From positions 4,858,501 through 4,922,500 of the forward strand of contig NZ_CP086106.1 of assembly GCF_016765655.2 (NCBI RefSeq): a DNA stretch of 64,000 bases, written 5' to 3'. The notes under the pieces are model-generated. The model was not told the origin of the DNA and did not search any database. It was given only the letters and a program-made list of their open reading frames with translations. Source of the stretch: Skermanella mucosa (GTDB lineage Bacteria > Pseudomonadota > Alphaproteobacteria > Azospirillales > Azospirillaceae). The position numbers and the translations under genes are program-made. Below, one piece after another: positions 34,419 through 44,035 of this stretch. Numbering within the stretch: position 1 is the first letter of the stretch; each line of letters starts with the position of its first letter.

Positions 34419-35824
34419 TGACGGGCGCCGGCGGGGTCCGGGGGCTGCCCGGGGGGCTGTTGCTGAGTTTCTACGGCGACGACTATACCGGGTCGTCGGC
34501 GGTGATGGAGGTGATGAGCTTCGCCGGGCTGCCGACGGTGCTGTTCCTGGGCGTGCCCACGCCGGAGCGGCTGGCGCGGTTCGAGGGGTACCGGGGGATC
34601 GGCTTCGCCGGGGTGGCGCGGTCGCAGGGCTTGGACTGGATGGACCGGCACCTGCCGGCGGTGTTCCGGACGCTGGCGGGGCTGCGGGCGCCGGTGGCGC
34701 ACTACAAGGTGTGCTCGACCTTCGACTCCTCGCCGCATGTCGGCTCGATCGGGCGGGCGGCGGAGCTGGCGGTGCCGCTGCTGGGGGGCGCGTGGCACCC
34801 GCTGGTGGTCGGTGCGCCGGAGATCGCGCGGTACCAAGCGTTCGGCAACCTGTTCGCGGCGGCGGCAGACGGCGAGCGCTACCGGCTCGACCGGCATCCG
34901 GGCATGTCGCGGCATCCCGTGACACCCATGGCCGAGGCGGACGTGAGGGTTCATCTGGGCCGGCAGACCAGCCTGCCGGTCGGGCTGGTGGACTGCGTTT
35001 CCATGAAGCGGGGCGAGGCCGACGCCGCCCTGGAGAGGGAGACCGCGCGGGGTGCGGCCATCGTGGCGCTGGACGTGATCGACGCCGAGACCCTGGCGGA
35101 GGCCGGGCGGCTGGTTTGGGAACGCGGCGGCGGGCCGAACGGGGGGCGGGTCTTCGCGATCGGCTCGCAGGGGCTGGAATACGCGCTGGTGGCGTGGTGG
35201 CGGAAGGCCGGGCTGATCCCGGAGGCGGGCGAGGTTTCGTTGGCGCGGGCCGGGGCGGCGGAGCGGATCGCCTGCGTTTCCGGCTCCTGCTCGGCGGTGA
35301 CGGCGGGGCAGATCGCGGCGGCGCTGGAGGCGGGGTTCGAGGGCATACGGGTCGAGGCGGCGCTGGCGGTGGACGGACCCGCGTGGGAACGCGAGCTGGA
35401 CCGGGCGGCGGAGGCGGCGCTTGCGGCGCTCGGCGCCGGGCGGGACCCGCTGGTTTTCTCGGCGCTGGGGCCGGACGACCCGGCCGTGGCGGCGATGCGG
35501 ACTGCGGTGGAGGCCAGCGGCGTTCCCATGGAGGCCGTGAACGACAGGATCGGCGCAGGGCTGGGGCGCCTGCTGGACCGGGTGATGCGGACGGCGGGGC
35601 TGAAGCGCGGGGTGATCGCCGGGGGCGACACCTCCGGCCATGCCGCCATGACGCTGGGGGTCTATGCGCTGACGGCGCTGGCCCCGGTGGCGCCGGGGGC
35701 TCCGCTGTGCCGCGCCCATTCCGACGACCCGGCCCATGCCGGGCTGGAGATCGCCCTGAAGGGCGGGCAAATGGGCCGGCCCGACTATTTCCGAGCCGCG
35801 AAGCGCGGTTCGGCCGAGGAATAG
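34415..35824 (+). CDS. oiaK: Four-carbon acid sugar kinase family (DUF1537), probable 3-oxo-isoapionate kinase
   Basis: A 469-residue two-domain kinase. The N-terminal substrate domain opens with LLSFYGDDYTGSSAVMEVM, equivalent to the DDxTGA motif of DUF1537 proteins, and contains KVCSTFDSSPHVGSIG; the C-terminal nucleotide domain has GVIAGGDTSGHAAMTLGV. It would phosphorylate 3-oxo-isoapionate with ATP to make the substrate of the RuBisCO-like protein. Its start overlaps that gene's stop by 4 bp (ATGA). Related DUF1537 kinases act on tetronates, but this neighbourhood favours the apionate role. Confidence 0.8.
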   Translation: MMTGAGGVRGLPGGLLLSFYGDDYTGSSAVMEVMSFAGLPTVLFLGVPTPERLARFEGYRGIGFAGVARSQGLDWMDRHLPAVFRTLAGLRAPVAHYKVCSTFDSSPHVGSIGRAAELAVPLLGGAWHPLVVGAPEIARYQAFGNLFAAAADGERYRLDRHPGMSRHPVTPMAEADVRVHLGRQTSLPVGLVDCVSMKRGEADAALERETARGAAIVALDVIDAETLAEAGRLVWERGGGPNGGRVFAIGSQGLEYALVAWWRKAGLIPEAGEVSLARAGAAERIACVSGSCSAVTAGQIAAALEAGFEGIRVEAALAVDGPAWERELDRAAEAALAALGAGRDPLVFSALGPDDPAVAAMRTAVEASGVPMEAVNDRIGAGLGRLLDRVMRTAGLKRGVIAGGDTSGHAAMTLGVYALTALAPVAPGAPLCRAHSDDPAHAGLEIALKGGQMGRPDYFRAAKRGSAEE

Positions 35825-35828
35825 GGCC

Positions 35829-36015
35829 GTGCCCGATCAGGTCGATCCGGCCGGGGCAGCCGGGCCGATGCGTTGGGCCTCGGCCCAACCTGCGATCGAC
35901 GGCCCGCATCACCTCTGCCCTGCATCAAGCCGTAGGTTGGGCCGTGGCCCAACGCATCGCGGCGAATGGAGCGGCAGGCTGTGTGGAGCGGTCCAATCTG
36001 GCCGGAAACCGCTCG
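35829..36015. repeat. Interspersed palindromic repeat, copy 2, inside the apionate operon
   Basis: This matches the repeat at 12112-12237 (on its minus strand) at both ends: CCCGATCAGGTCGATCC, GGGGCAGCCGG, GCGTTGGGCC, GTGGCCCAACGC and GAGCGGCAGG/GTGTGGA blocks. It holds roughly 65 bp of additional DNA at about 35878-35945, bounded by copies of the GGTTGGGCC/GGCCCAACC arm. It separates the kinase from apnO and could form a stable hairpin in the mRNA. Confidence 0.8.
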
Positions 36016-36054
36016 AAGGACGATGGGATAGGAACGATGGGAGGGAATGAAGGC

Positions 36055-36891
36055 ATGACCAGGATCGCGCTGCTGGGCGCCGGCGGCAAGATGGGGGTCC
36101 GGCTGGCCACGAACCTGCACGGTTCGGAGTTCCAGGTGGACCATGTGGAGATTTCCGACGAGGGGCGGCAGCGGCTGAAGGACGCGATCGGCGCCGCCTG
36201 CGTGGACCAGGACCGGGCGCTGGCGGAGGCCGACGTGGTGCTGATGGCGGTTCCCGATCGGCTGATCGGCAAGATCGCCCACGGGTTCATTTCCAAGGTG
36301 AGGCCGGGAACGGCCATCATCATGCTGGACGCGGCGGCTCCCCATGCCGGCGAGCTGCCGAAGCGGGACGACGTGACGTACTTCGTGACGCATCCGTGCC
36401 ATCCGCCGATCTTCAACGACGAGGTCGAGCCGGCGGCGAAGAACGACTTCTTCGGCGGCATCGCGGCCAAGCAGCATATCGTCTGCGCCCTGATGCAGGG
36501 GCCGGAGGAGCATTACGCCCTGTGCGAGCGGGTGGCCCGCATGATCTACAAGCCGGTGATGCGGTCGCACAGGGTCACCGTGGAACAGCTGGCGATCCTG
36601 GAGCCGGCCCTGTCGGAGACGGTCGGCGCCACCCTGTCGCTCGCCATGCGCGACGCGGTGGACGAGGCGGAGCGCCGGGGCGTCCCGCGCGAGGCCGCGG
36701 TGGACTTCATGCTGGGGCACCTGAACATCGAGCTGGCGATCGCCTTCGGGATCTTTCCCCAGGGGCGCTTCTCGGACGGCGCGCTCCACGCGATCGAGCA
36801 GGCCAAGCCGGTGATCTTCAAGGAGGGCTGGCTGGATCGGGTGTTCGACAAGGACAGCGTGCTCCAGTCGGTCAAGGACATCTGCAAGTAA
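36055..36891 (+). CDS. apnO: D-apionate oxidoisomerase (ApnO-like)
   Basis: A 278-residue NAD-dependent enzyme with an N-terminal Rossmann domain (RIALLGAGGKMGVRLATNL, then VVLMAVPDRLIGKIA) and a helical C-terminal domain like that of 6-phosphogluconate dehydrogenase/ketol-acid reductoisomerase. The THPCHPPIFND stretch (residues about 113-123) and HRVTVEQLAILEPALSET are typical of the ApnO group, which converts D-apionate to 3-oxo-isoapionate. GGGAGG lies about 9-10 bp before ATG 36055. The position next to kinase and RuBisCO-like genes gives the order ApnO, OiaK, OiaX/T. Confidence 0.8.
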   Translation: MTRIALLGAGGKMGVRLATNLHGSEFQVDHVEISDEGRQRLKDAIGAACVDQDRALAEADVVLMAVPDRLIGKIAHGFISKVRPGTAIIMLDAAAPHAGELPKRDDVTYFVTHPCHPPIFNDEVEPAAKNDFFGGIAAKQHIVCALMQGPEEHYALCERVARMIYKPVMRSHRVTVEQLAILEPALSETVGATLSLAMRDAVDEAERRGVPREAAVDFMLGHLNIELAIAFGIFPQGRFSDGALHAIEQAKPVIFKEGWLDRVFDKDSVLQSVKDICK

Positions 36892-36927
36892 AACCAAGAA
36901 GAACGCAACAAAGGGGGGAAATAAGCC

Positions 36928-37899
36928 ATGAAAGGCGCGATATCGCTGTTCTCCGGCCTGGCGCTGCTGGCGGCGCTGGGCGGTCAGGCCCTGGCCGCAG
37001 ATTACGTCATCAAGGCGGGGCACGGCACCCAGACCACCCATCCGACCCACTTGGCGCTGGTCAAGTTCGCCGAGCTGGCGGACCGGAAGACCGGCGGCGC
37101 GGTCAAGGTGGAGATCTACCCGGACCGCCAGCTCGGCGAGGAGCGGGAGATGGTCGAGGGGCTTCAGCTCGGCTCGGTCGACATGGCGGTGGTCTCCACC
37201 GGGCCGCTGCTGGCCTTCGTGCCGCAGATCGGCGTGATCGACCTGCCCTTCGTCTTCAAGGATTCGGCGCACGCCTACAAGGTGCTGGACGGCGAGGTCG
37301 GCCAGTCCTTGCTGAAGAAGATGGAGCCCAAGGGGATCGTCGGCCTCGCCTGGTGGGAGAACGGCTGGCGGCACCTGACCACCAAGAAGCCGGTCGCCCA
37401 GCCCGCCGACATGAAGGGCATGAAGCTGCGCACCATGCAGAACCCGGTGCATATCGCGGCCTTCAAGGAGATCGGCGCGTCGCCCATCCCGATGGCGTGG
37501 GGAGAGGTCTTCACCAGCCTGGGCCAGGGCGTGATCGACGCCCAGGAGAACCCGATCACGATCATCTATTCCAACTCGCTGTGGGAGGTCCAGAAATACG
37601 TGACCCTGACCGGCCACGTCTACGGGCCGCACGCCGTCATGGTCAGCGAGGCCAAGTGGAGCACCCTGCCCGACGACGTCCAGGCCAAGCTGCGAGAGGC
37701 GGTGACCGAGGCGACCGCGTACCAGCGCGAGCAGTCCCACCGGCTGGAGGCCGAGCAGCTGGTCAAGCTCCGGGAGAAGGGCATGGTGATCGAGACGGTG
37801 GACACGGCGCCGTTCCGCACCGCCACGGCCGGGATCGCCGAGAGCTCGAAGAACATCGATCCCGCGATGCTGGCGGCGATCCGCTCCGCCGGGGAGTGA
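36928..37899 (+). CDS. TRAP transporter solute-binding protein (DctP family)
   Basis: A 323-residue periplasmic protein with a signal peptide cleaved near residue 24 (GGQALAA-DYV). DctP features include YPDRQLGEEREMVEGLQLGSVDM and the carboxylate-clamp arginine Arg168 in MKGMKLRTMQNP, followed by GASPIPMAWGEVFTSLGQGVIDAQENP. It should capture a carboxylate sugar acid; the operon makes D-apionate or apiose derivatives likely. AGGGGGG lies before the ATG. The two membrane subunits follow directly. Confidence 0.93.
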   Translation: MKGAISLFSGLALLAALGGQALAADYVIKAGHGTQTTHPTHLALVKFAELADRKTGGAVKVEIYPDRQLGEEREMVEGLQLGSVDMAVVSTGPLLAFVPQIGVIDLPFVFKDSAHAYKVLDGEVGQSLLKKMEPKGIVGLAWWENGWRHLTTKKPVAQPADMKGMKLRTMQNPVHIAAFKEIGASPIPMAWGEVFTSLGQGVIDAQENPITIIYSNSLWEVQKYVTLTGHVYGPHAVMVSEAKWSTLPDDVQAKLREAVTEATAYQREQSHRLEAEQLVKLREKGMVIETVDTAPFRTATAGIAESSKNIDPAMLAAIRSAGE

Positions 37900-37935
37900 C
37901 CGGCTTTCCGGTGCCGTGAAGGAAGGGGGGCGCGG

Positions 37936-38442
37936 ATGCTCGTCATGAAGCTGTGGTACGGGATCGAGCAGGCGGTGAAGGCCCTGCTGATCGGGCTGGT
38001 GACCGTGATGGTCGCGACCAGCCTGGCCCAGGTGTTCTGGCGCTATGTCTTCAACGACCCGCTGACCTGGTCGGAGGAGCTGGCCCGCTACCTGTTCGTC
38101 TGGATCGCGTACCTGTCGGCCTGGCTGACCTGGCGGCACCGCGCCCACATCGCGCTGGACGCCGTCACCTACCTGCGCTCGCCGGTGCTGGAGCGGTGGT
38201 CGGCGCGGCTGGTGGAGGTGCTGGTGCTGGGCTTTTGCGCCTATACCTTCTACGCCAATTTCCGTCTGCTGGGGCTGACGGTAGACCAGCCGTCGGCCGT
38301 GCTGGAGATCCCGATGGTCTGGGTCTACGCCGCCTACAACGTCATGACCTTCATGATCTGCGGCGACATCCTGGTGAACTGGCTGATGGGCGCCCTGGCC
38401 GCCCGGTCGGTCCGCGTCGCGGCCCCGGGCCGGCCGGCCTGA
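37936..38442 (+). CDS. TRAP transporter small permease (DctQ family)
   Basis: A 168-residue membrane protein with four predicted helices and the DctQ pattern QVFWRYVFNDPLTWSEELARYLFVWIAYLSAWLTWRHRAHIALD. It pairs with the large DctM subunit 15 bp downstream. Gene order dctP-dctQ-dctM is complete and canonical. Confidence 0.93.
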   Translation: MLVMKLWYGIEQAVKALLIGLVTVMVATSLAQVFWRYVFNDPLTWSEELARYLFVWIAYLSAWLTWRHRAHIALDAVTYLRSPVLERWSARLVEVLVLGFCAYTFYANFRLLGLTVDQPSAVLEIPMVWVYAAYNVMTFMICGDILVNWLMGALAARSVRVAAPGRPA

Positions 38443-38457
38443 GGAGGCATTTCGTCC

Positions 38458-39732
38458 ATGGCGACCATCCTGCTGCTGAGCTTCTTCGCGCTTCTGCTGG
38501 TCAACGTGCCGGTCTCGTTCAGCCTTGCCATCGCGTCGACGGCGGCGATCCTGTTCGGCGGGATGCCGCCGGGCGTGATCGTTCAGAAGATGACGGCGGC
38601 GATCGACAGCTTCGTGCTGCTGGCGGTGCCGTTCTTCCTGTTGTCGGGCCACCTGATGGCGCGCAGCGGCATCGCCCGGGACATCATCGAGTTCGCGGAC
38701 TCGGTGGTGGGGTGGCTGCGCGGCGGGCTGGCCCAGGCCAACATCGCCGCCGGAACGCTGATGGGCGGCATGACCGGGTCGGCGGTGGCGGAAGCGGCCT
38801 CGACCGGCGGCGCGCTGATCCCGCCGATGCTGGAGCGGGGCTACGACCGGCCCTTCACCGCGGCGGTGACCGCCAGCGCCTCCACCCTGTCGGTGGTGAT
38901 CCCGCCGTCGATCCCGATGATCATCTTCGGCGTGGTGACCGGCGTGTCGGTGTCGGACCTGTTCATCGGCGGGATCGTGCCGGGCATCCTGATGGCGCTG
39001 GCCCTGATGGTGACCTCGTGGGTGCTGGCGGTCCGGCGCGGCTACCAGAAGGGGCCGATGCCGTCGCTGGGCAGCATCGCCAAGGCGACGCGGGCCAGCG
39101 TGTGGGGGCTGCTGATGCCGCTGGTGATCATCGGCAGCATCCGCTACGGCATCGCGACGCCGACCGAGGCCTCGGTGGTGGCGGTGGTCTACGGCCTGGC
39201 GGTGGGCATGCTTGTCTACCGCACGATCGGGGTGAGGGACCTGCCGAAGATCGTGCTGGAGTCGATGGTGACGACCGGCATGGTGATGCTGATGATCGCC
39301 ACCGCCTCGCTCTACGGCCTGATCGTGACGCGGGAGCAGCTGCCGCAGGCGGCGGCGGAGCTGATCCTGGGGCTGACGACCGATCCCTACATGGTGCTGA
39401 TCCTGTTCCTGGGGGTCTATCTGCTGGCCGGCATGCTGCTGGACCTGGGCGCCAACATCATCATCCTGGTGCCGGTGCTGTGGCCGGTGACCCAGAAGCT
39501 GGGGATCGACCCGGTGCAGTTCGGCATCGTGACGGTGATCGGCCTGGCGATCGGGCTGGTGACCCCGCCGGTGGGGGCGAGCCTGTTCGTCACCTGCGGC
39601 ATCGCGAAGGCCAACCTGATCGAAGGCAGCCGCGCGACGGCACCCTTCATCCTGGCGCTGATCGCGGTGGTGGTGCTGATCATCTTCGTGCCGGGGATCG
39701 CGACCTGGCTGCCCTACAGCGCGAAGGGCTGA
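38458..39732 (+). CDS. TRAP transporter large permease (DctM family)
   Basis: A 424-residue polytopic protein of about 11-12 helices. Recognisable DctM blocks are the NVPVSFSLAIAS start, FFLLSGHLMARSGIA, the conserved TASASTLSVVIPPSIPMIIFG hairpin, and the second PPVGASLFVTCGIA hairpin near residue 370. It carries substrate with sodium across the inner membrane. Last gene of the operon; no hairpin-plus-T terminator was found after it. Confidence 0.94.
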   Translation: MATILLLSFFALLLVNVPVSFSLAIASTAAILFGGMPPGVIVQKMTAAIDSFVLLAVPFFLLSGHLMARSGIARDIIEFADSVVGWLRGGLAQANIAAGTLMGGMTGSAVAEAASTGGALIPPMLERGYDRPFTAAVTASASTLSVVIPPSIPMIIFGVVTGVSVSDLFIGGIVPGILMALALMVTSWVLAVRRGYQKGPMPSLGSIAKATRASVWGLLMPLVIIGSIRYGIATPTEASVVAVVYGLAVGMLVYRTIGVRDLPKIVLESMVTTGMVMLMIATASLYGLIVTREQLPQAAAELILGLTTDPYMVLILFLGVYLLAGMLLDLGANIIILVPVLWPVTQKLGIDPVQFGIVTVIGLAIGLVTPPVGASLFVTCGIAKANLIEGSRATAPFILALIAVVVLIIFVPGIATWLPYSAKG

Positions 39733-39750
39733 GGGGGTTTTTCGGGTTCT

Positions 39751-39826
39751 GCCACAGATGGACGCAGATGGGCTCAGATGGGTTGATTATCCGGACCCAT
39801 CTGTGGCCATCGCCGTCATCTGTGGC
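39751..39826. repeat. CATCTGTGG-type intergenic inverted repeat
   Basis: GCCACAGATGG (39751-39761) and CCATCTGTGGC (39797-39807) form an 11-bp inverted pair, with further CAGATGG and CATCTGTGGCC copies around. It lies just after the TRAP operon, and the same kind of low-complexity motif occurs near 29687-29731. Confidence 0.6.
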
Positions 39827-39970
39827 CCTGCCTCCCCGCTCCGCCGGCCGGCGCGTGCGTGACGGCGAAGCGTCAGGAAAACGTCATGGAACATACCTAA
39901 AGAGGTAGTCTCCCGGGTGTAGATGCTGGCCGGTCGGCTGCGATGCCGGACTTTGCAAGCACGGGACGCC

Positions 39971-42214
39971 ATGACGACGCCATTCTCCACCGACGACGAT
40001 TGCCTGGACATCATCGAGGACGGTGACGGGGAAGAGGAGTCGCCCGCGGACGGGGCCGGCGGCCGGCACTGGGAGATCCTGGTCGTGGACGACGACGACG
40101 AGGTCCACCAGAGCACCGCCTATTCGCTGCGGGGGGTCGAGCTGTTCGGCCGCGGGCTCGCCCTGACCCACGCGCGCTCGTCGGCGGAAGCGGTCCGCCT
40201 GCTCCGCGCCAATCCGCATACCGCGGTCATCCTGCTCGACGTGGTGATGGAGACGGACGACGCCGGACTGCGCATGGTTCGGACCGTGCGCGAGGAGCTG
40301 GACCTCGCCGCGGTCCGGATCATCCTGCGCACGGGGCAGCCGGGCTACGCGCCGGAACTGGCGGTGATCCGCGACTTCGACATCAACGACTACCGCACCA
40401 AGTCGGAGCTGACGCGGACCCGGCTGCTGGCCTCGCTCTATTCCGCGCTGCGCACCTACGGCCATATCGTGGCGCTGGAGACCCACCGGCGCGGGCTGGA
40501 GCTGATCATCAAGGCGTCGGCCGACCTGTTCCGCCGCAACTCCCTTCCCGCCTTCTGCGAGGGCATCCTGATCCAGCTCGGCGTGCTGCTGGACACGGAG
40601 GCCGGCGGCATCGTGCTGGCGCGCAACGGGGAGCGCCCGGTGGTGCTGGCGGCGTCCGGTCCGTTCCGCCACCTGTCGGGGCACCCGCTGGACGGCATCG
40701 AGGAGGACCCGGTGCGCTCCCTGCTCCGGGAGGTGCTGGAGCGCCGGGCGACCATCTACGGCACCGGGGCGACCGGGCTGCACATCGTCGGCCCGTCGGG
40801 CGACGACCTGGCGGTGTTCCTGGCGAACAGCCGGGACATCGAGCCGGTCGGCCGCAAGCTGCTGGAGGTGTTCTCGTCCAACGTGGCGCTGGGCTACGAC
40901 AACGCCGCCCTGCTCGACCGGGTCAGGAGCCTGGCCTATTACGACCCGCTGACCCGGCTGCCCAACCGGGTGCTGCTCCAGGAACAGGCGGAGGCCCGGC
41001 TTGCCACCCTGGCGGAGGGCGAGCGGCTGGGGCTGTTCATGCTCGACCTGGACCATTTCCAGGCGGTCAACGACGGGCTGGGCCAGGAAGCGGGCGACCG
41101 CATGCTGCGCACCGTCGCCGGGCAGCTGTCGGACCGTTTCGCGGCGGAGGGGACGGTCGGCCGGCTGTCGGGCGACATGTTCGGCCTGCTGGTCCCGGTG
41201 CGGGAAGACGGCGACGAGGCGGCGGCGCTCGCCGCGATCAACGACGGCTTCGAGGTCGCCCTGGAGCTGGGCGGCTCGCCCCTGATGGCGAAGGTCTCCG
41301 GCGGCTACACGGTGGCCGGACGGGAGGAAGCCGACGTTCCCCGGCTGATGCGCCACGCCGGCATGGCGCTGAAGCGCGCCAAGAAGGCCGGGCGGGGCCG
41401 CGTCCTGCGGTTCGAGGAACCCATGGAGGAGGAGCTTCACAGCCGGCTGGCCCTGGTCGGCCGGATCGCCGAGGCCCAGGCCGCCGGCCAGTTCTCCCTG
41501 GTGTTCCAGCCGCAGATCCGGCTGTCAGACGAGGCCGTGGTCGGGGTGGAGGCGCTGCTGCGCTGGCGCTGCCCGGACGGGTCCTGGATCCGCCCCGACG
41601 CCTTCATTCCCGCCGCCGAGGACGCCGGCCAGATCGTCACGCTGGGCGAATGGGTGCTGCGCCAGGCCTGCCTGCGGCAGGTGGCGTGGCGCGCCGAGGG
41701 GCGGGCCCGGCTGCGCATGGCGGTGAACGTGTCGGTGCGCCAGATCCGCGACGGCGACTTCACCGAGGTCGCGGAGCGGGTGCTGCGCGAGAGCGGCGCC
41801 GCGGCGCCCGACATCGAGCTGGAGATCACCGAGAGCCACGCGATGGAGGACGCCCGGGTGCTCCACACCGCCGAGGCCCTGCGCGGCATGGGCTTCCGGA
41901 TCGCGATCGACGATTTCGGCACGGGCTATTCGTCGCTGGCGCGGCTCCAGCAGCTTCCCGCCTCCCTGCTGAAGATCGACCGGGCCTTCGTGCGCGGCAT
42001 GGACCGCAGGCCGGACAGCCGGTCGATCGCCTCCATGATCGTCAAGATGGGCCACGAGCTGGGGCTGGACGTGCTGGCCGAGGGGGTCGAGGACAGGTCG
42101 GAGGAGGCGGTGCTGCGCGAGCTGGGCTGCGACGAGGTGCAGGGTTTCCTCTACGCCAAGCCCCTGCCACCGGCGGAGCTGGTGACCTGGCTGGAGAACC
42201 GGCCGGGGCGCTGA
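39971..42214 (+). CDS. REC-DUF3369-GGDEF-EAL response regulator, probable c-di-GMP phosphodiesterase
   Basis: A 747-residue cytoplasmic signalling protein. A receiver domain (about 35-155, ILVVDDDDEVHQST and the phospho-acceptor in VILLDVVMETDDAG) is followed by DUF3369 (about 190-310), GGDEF (about 325-485) and EAL (about 500-740). The GGDEF signature is replaced by SGDMF (400-404), so cyclase activity should be lost. The EAL domain keeps Glu527-Ala-Leu, NVSVRQ, ELEITES, IDDFGTGYSSL, KIDRAFV and AEGVE, so it should hydrolyse c-di-GMP. No partner kinase is adjacent. ATG 39971 chosen; upstream starts add a non-conserved stretch. Confidence 0.9.
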   Translation: MTTPFSTDDDCLDIIEDGDGEEESPADGAGGRHWEILVVDDDDEVHQSTAYSLRGVELFGRGLALTHARSSAEAVRLLRANPHTAVILLDVVMETDDAGLRMVRTVREELDLAAVRIILRTGQPGYAPELAVIRDFDINDYRTKSELTRTRLLASLYSALRTYGHIVALETHRRGLELIIKASADLFRRNSLPAFCEGILIQLGVLLDTEAGGIVLARNGERPVVLAASGPFRHLSGHPLDGIEEDPVRSLLREVLERRATIYGTGATGLHIVGPSGDDLAVFLANSRDIEPVGRKLLEVFSSNVALGYDNAALLDRVRSLAYYDPLTRLPNRVLLQEQAEARLATLAEGERLGLFMLDLDHFQAVNDGLGQEAGDRMLRTVAGQLSDRFAAEGTVGRLSGDMFGLLVPVREDGDEAAALAAINDGFEVALELGGSPLMAKVSGGYTVAGREEADVPRLMRHAGMALKRAKKAGRGRVLRFEEPMEEELHSRLALVGRIAEAQAAGQFSLVFQPQIRLSDEAVVGVEALLRWRCPDGSWIRPDAFIPAAEDAGQIVTLGEWVLRQACLRQVAWRAEGRARLRMAVNVSVRQIRDGDFTEVAERVLRESGAAAPDIELEITESHAMEDARVLHTAEALRGMGFRIAIDDFGTGYSSLARLQQLPASLLKIDRAFVRGMDRRPDSRSIASMIVKMGHELGLDVLAEGVEDRSEEAVLRELGCDEVQGFLYAKPLPPAELVTWLENRPGR

Positions 42215-42225
42215 CGGGGCGGCGA

Positions 42226-42942
42226 TCAGGCGGTGAAGCTCTCGACGGCGGCGCCGGCGGCGTAGGCCAGGGCCGCCGCGGCCATGCCGATCGCCAGCGT
42301 CTCCAGCCCGGACCGCCACCAGGCCGCCAGCGACCACAGGCTCTTGACCGAGCCGATGGCGAAGAACACGGCGGCGGTCGATCCGGTGGCCAGGGCGACC
42401 GGCGCCGGCAGGCCGAAGACGAAGGGCAGCAGCGGGACGAACCCGCAGATCAGGAAAGCCAGGAAGGTGCTGGCCGCCGCCTTGACCGGCGAGCGCAGGG
42501 CCGCGGGCAACCCGTATTCCTCCGCCAGCATGGTCTCGACCCAGCGGCCGCGGTCGGCGGTGATGGTTTCCACGGCGTGCTCCAGGCCGCGTCCCTGGAA
42601 GCCCTTGGCCCGGAAGATCTGCCTGATCTCCTCCAGCTCGCCTTCCGGGACGAGGTCGATGTGCCGCTCCTCCACCGCGCGGAGCCGGTCCTTGTCGTCC
42701 CGCTCGGTCTTGGTGCCGCTGTAGTTGCTGGCGGCCATGGAGAAGCCGTCCGCCAGCAGGTTCGCGGCGCCGAGGATCAGGACGGTCCGGGCCGACAGGC
42801 CGGCCCCGACCACGCCCGCCACCACGGCGAAGGTCGTGACGGCGCCGTCGATGCCGCCATAGACCCAGTCGCGCAGGTAGCTCTGCTCCGGGCGGACGGA
42901 CAAGCGCCGCCGGATCGCCTCGGGATCATGGTCATGCTCCAT
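42226..42942 (-). CDS. VIT1/CCC1 family transporter
   Basis: A 238-residue membrane protein of the vacuolar iron transporter family. The first helix contains [23 protein letters not shown], with the conserved acidic residue for ion passage, followed by [23 protein letters not shown] charged, glutamate-rich loop (about residues 75-140) corresponds to the metal-binding helices, then three more helices. It would move Fe2+ or Mn2+ out of the cytoplasm. AGGGACAGGA precedes ATG 42942. It converges with the EAL gene after 11 bp. Confidence 0.9.
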   Translation of the reverse strand: MEHDHDPEAIRRRLSVRPEQSYLRDWVYGGIDGAVTTFAVVAGVVGAGLSARTVLILGAANLLADGFSMAASNYSGTKTERDDKDRLRAVEERHIDLVPEGELEEIRQIFRAKGFQGRGLEHAVETITADRGRWVETMLAEEYGLPAALRSPVKAAASTFLAFLICGFVPLLPFVFGLPAPVALATGSTAAVFFAIGSVKSLWSLAAWWRSGLETLAIGMAAAALAYAAGAAVESFTA

Positions 42943-43162
42943 CGGATCCTGTCCCTCGCATTGTCGATGAACCCGGCTTCCCGAAATCATGCATCGGATC
43001 GGGCGATATGCGCCTTGATGAAGATCACGGTGGATCGACGATTCATACCCGCAAGGAATAAGCCATCCGGCCTGGAGCGGAATTGCTTTACCGTGGGATG
43101 GATTCTCTGATTTATTTGCCCCCCAAAGCAAGAATATTGCCTTCGCGAATGGAAGATCATAG

Positions 43163-44035
43163 ATGAAATGTTATTGGCGCTCAGTCCTGTGCGCCGGGTT
43201 GCTGAGCCTGACGAGCACCGGGGCGGCGGCGCAGACCGCGGGCGGCACGGACTGGCCGGTATCGGACTGGTCAGTGTCTGACTGGTCCAAGGAGGACAAG
43301 GCGCTGGCCCTCAACCTGGGCATCGGCGCGGCGGTCCTCGGGTGGGGCTTCGCCAACTGGGACTACGGCACCGGCGGCCCCCGGTTCCAGGACGAGGGCT
43401 GGTTCGGCCGGGACACCGACGAGGGCGGCGCCGACAAGCTGGGCCACCTCTACACCACGTATCTCTTCACCCACCTGTTCGCGGGCCAGTACGAGCGCTG
43501 GGACTTCGACCCGGACGAGGCGATCCGGTGGGGCGCCCTGTCCGGCCTGGGGGTGAGCACCCTGATCGAGGTGGGGGACGCCTTCAGCGACCGCTACGGA
43601 TTCGCCTACCAGGACATGGTGTTCAACACGCTGGGGGCCGCGGCCGGCTATCTGCTCTGGTCCTATCCGGAGCTGTCGCGCAAGATCGACCTGCGGGTGG
43701 AGTACAACCCGTTCCTGGAGGGCGACTACCAGTTCGACGTCACCACGGACTATGAACGCCTGGGCTACGTGATGGCGATCAAGGCCGACGGGTTCGACTT
43801 CATCGAGAACGAATACCTGAAGTACCTGGAACTGCATGTCGGGTTCCGGGCCAGGAACTATGCCGACTTCAGCGATCGGCCGGACATCGACCTGCGCAAG
43901 CAGTTCGTCTATGTCGGCATCGGCCTGAACCTGTCGAAGCTGCTGGCGCCCTATCTGGACGTCCCGGTCTTCAACTATCTCCAGGTGCCCTACACCTATG
44001 TTCCCGCGACCGCCCGGATTTCCGGGCCGCCCTGA
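43163..44035 (+). CDS. DUF2279 (YfiM-like) envelope protein
   Basis: A 290-residue protein with a signal peptide (cleaved near GAAAQ, residues 20-24), a short [15 protein letters not shown] repeat, and a DUF2279 region: [41 protein letters not shown] and [16 protein letters not shown]. The C-terminal 120 residues alternate polar and hydrophobic strands ([30 protein letters not shown]), suggesting an outer-membrane or lipid-associated part. Function unknown. Its 3' end overlaps the convergent histidine kinase gene by 40 bp. Confidence 0.8.
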   Translation: MKCYWRSVLCAGLLSLTSTGAAAQTAGGTDWPVSDWSVSDWSKEDKALALNLGIGAAVLGWGFANWDYGTGGPRFQDEGWFGRDTDEGGADKLGHLYTTYLFTHLFAGQYERWDFDPDEAIRWGALSGLGVSTLIEVGDAFSDRYGFAYQDMVFNTLGAAAGYLLWSYPELSRKIDLRVEYNPFLEGDYQFDVTTDYERLGYVMAIKADGFDFIENEYLKYLELHVGFRARNYADFSDRPDIDLRKQFVYVGIGLNLSKLLAPYLDVPVFNYLQVPYTYVPATARISGPP

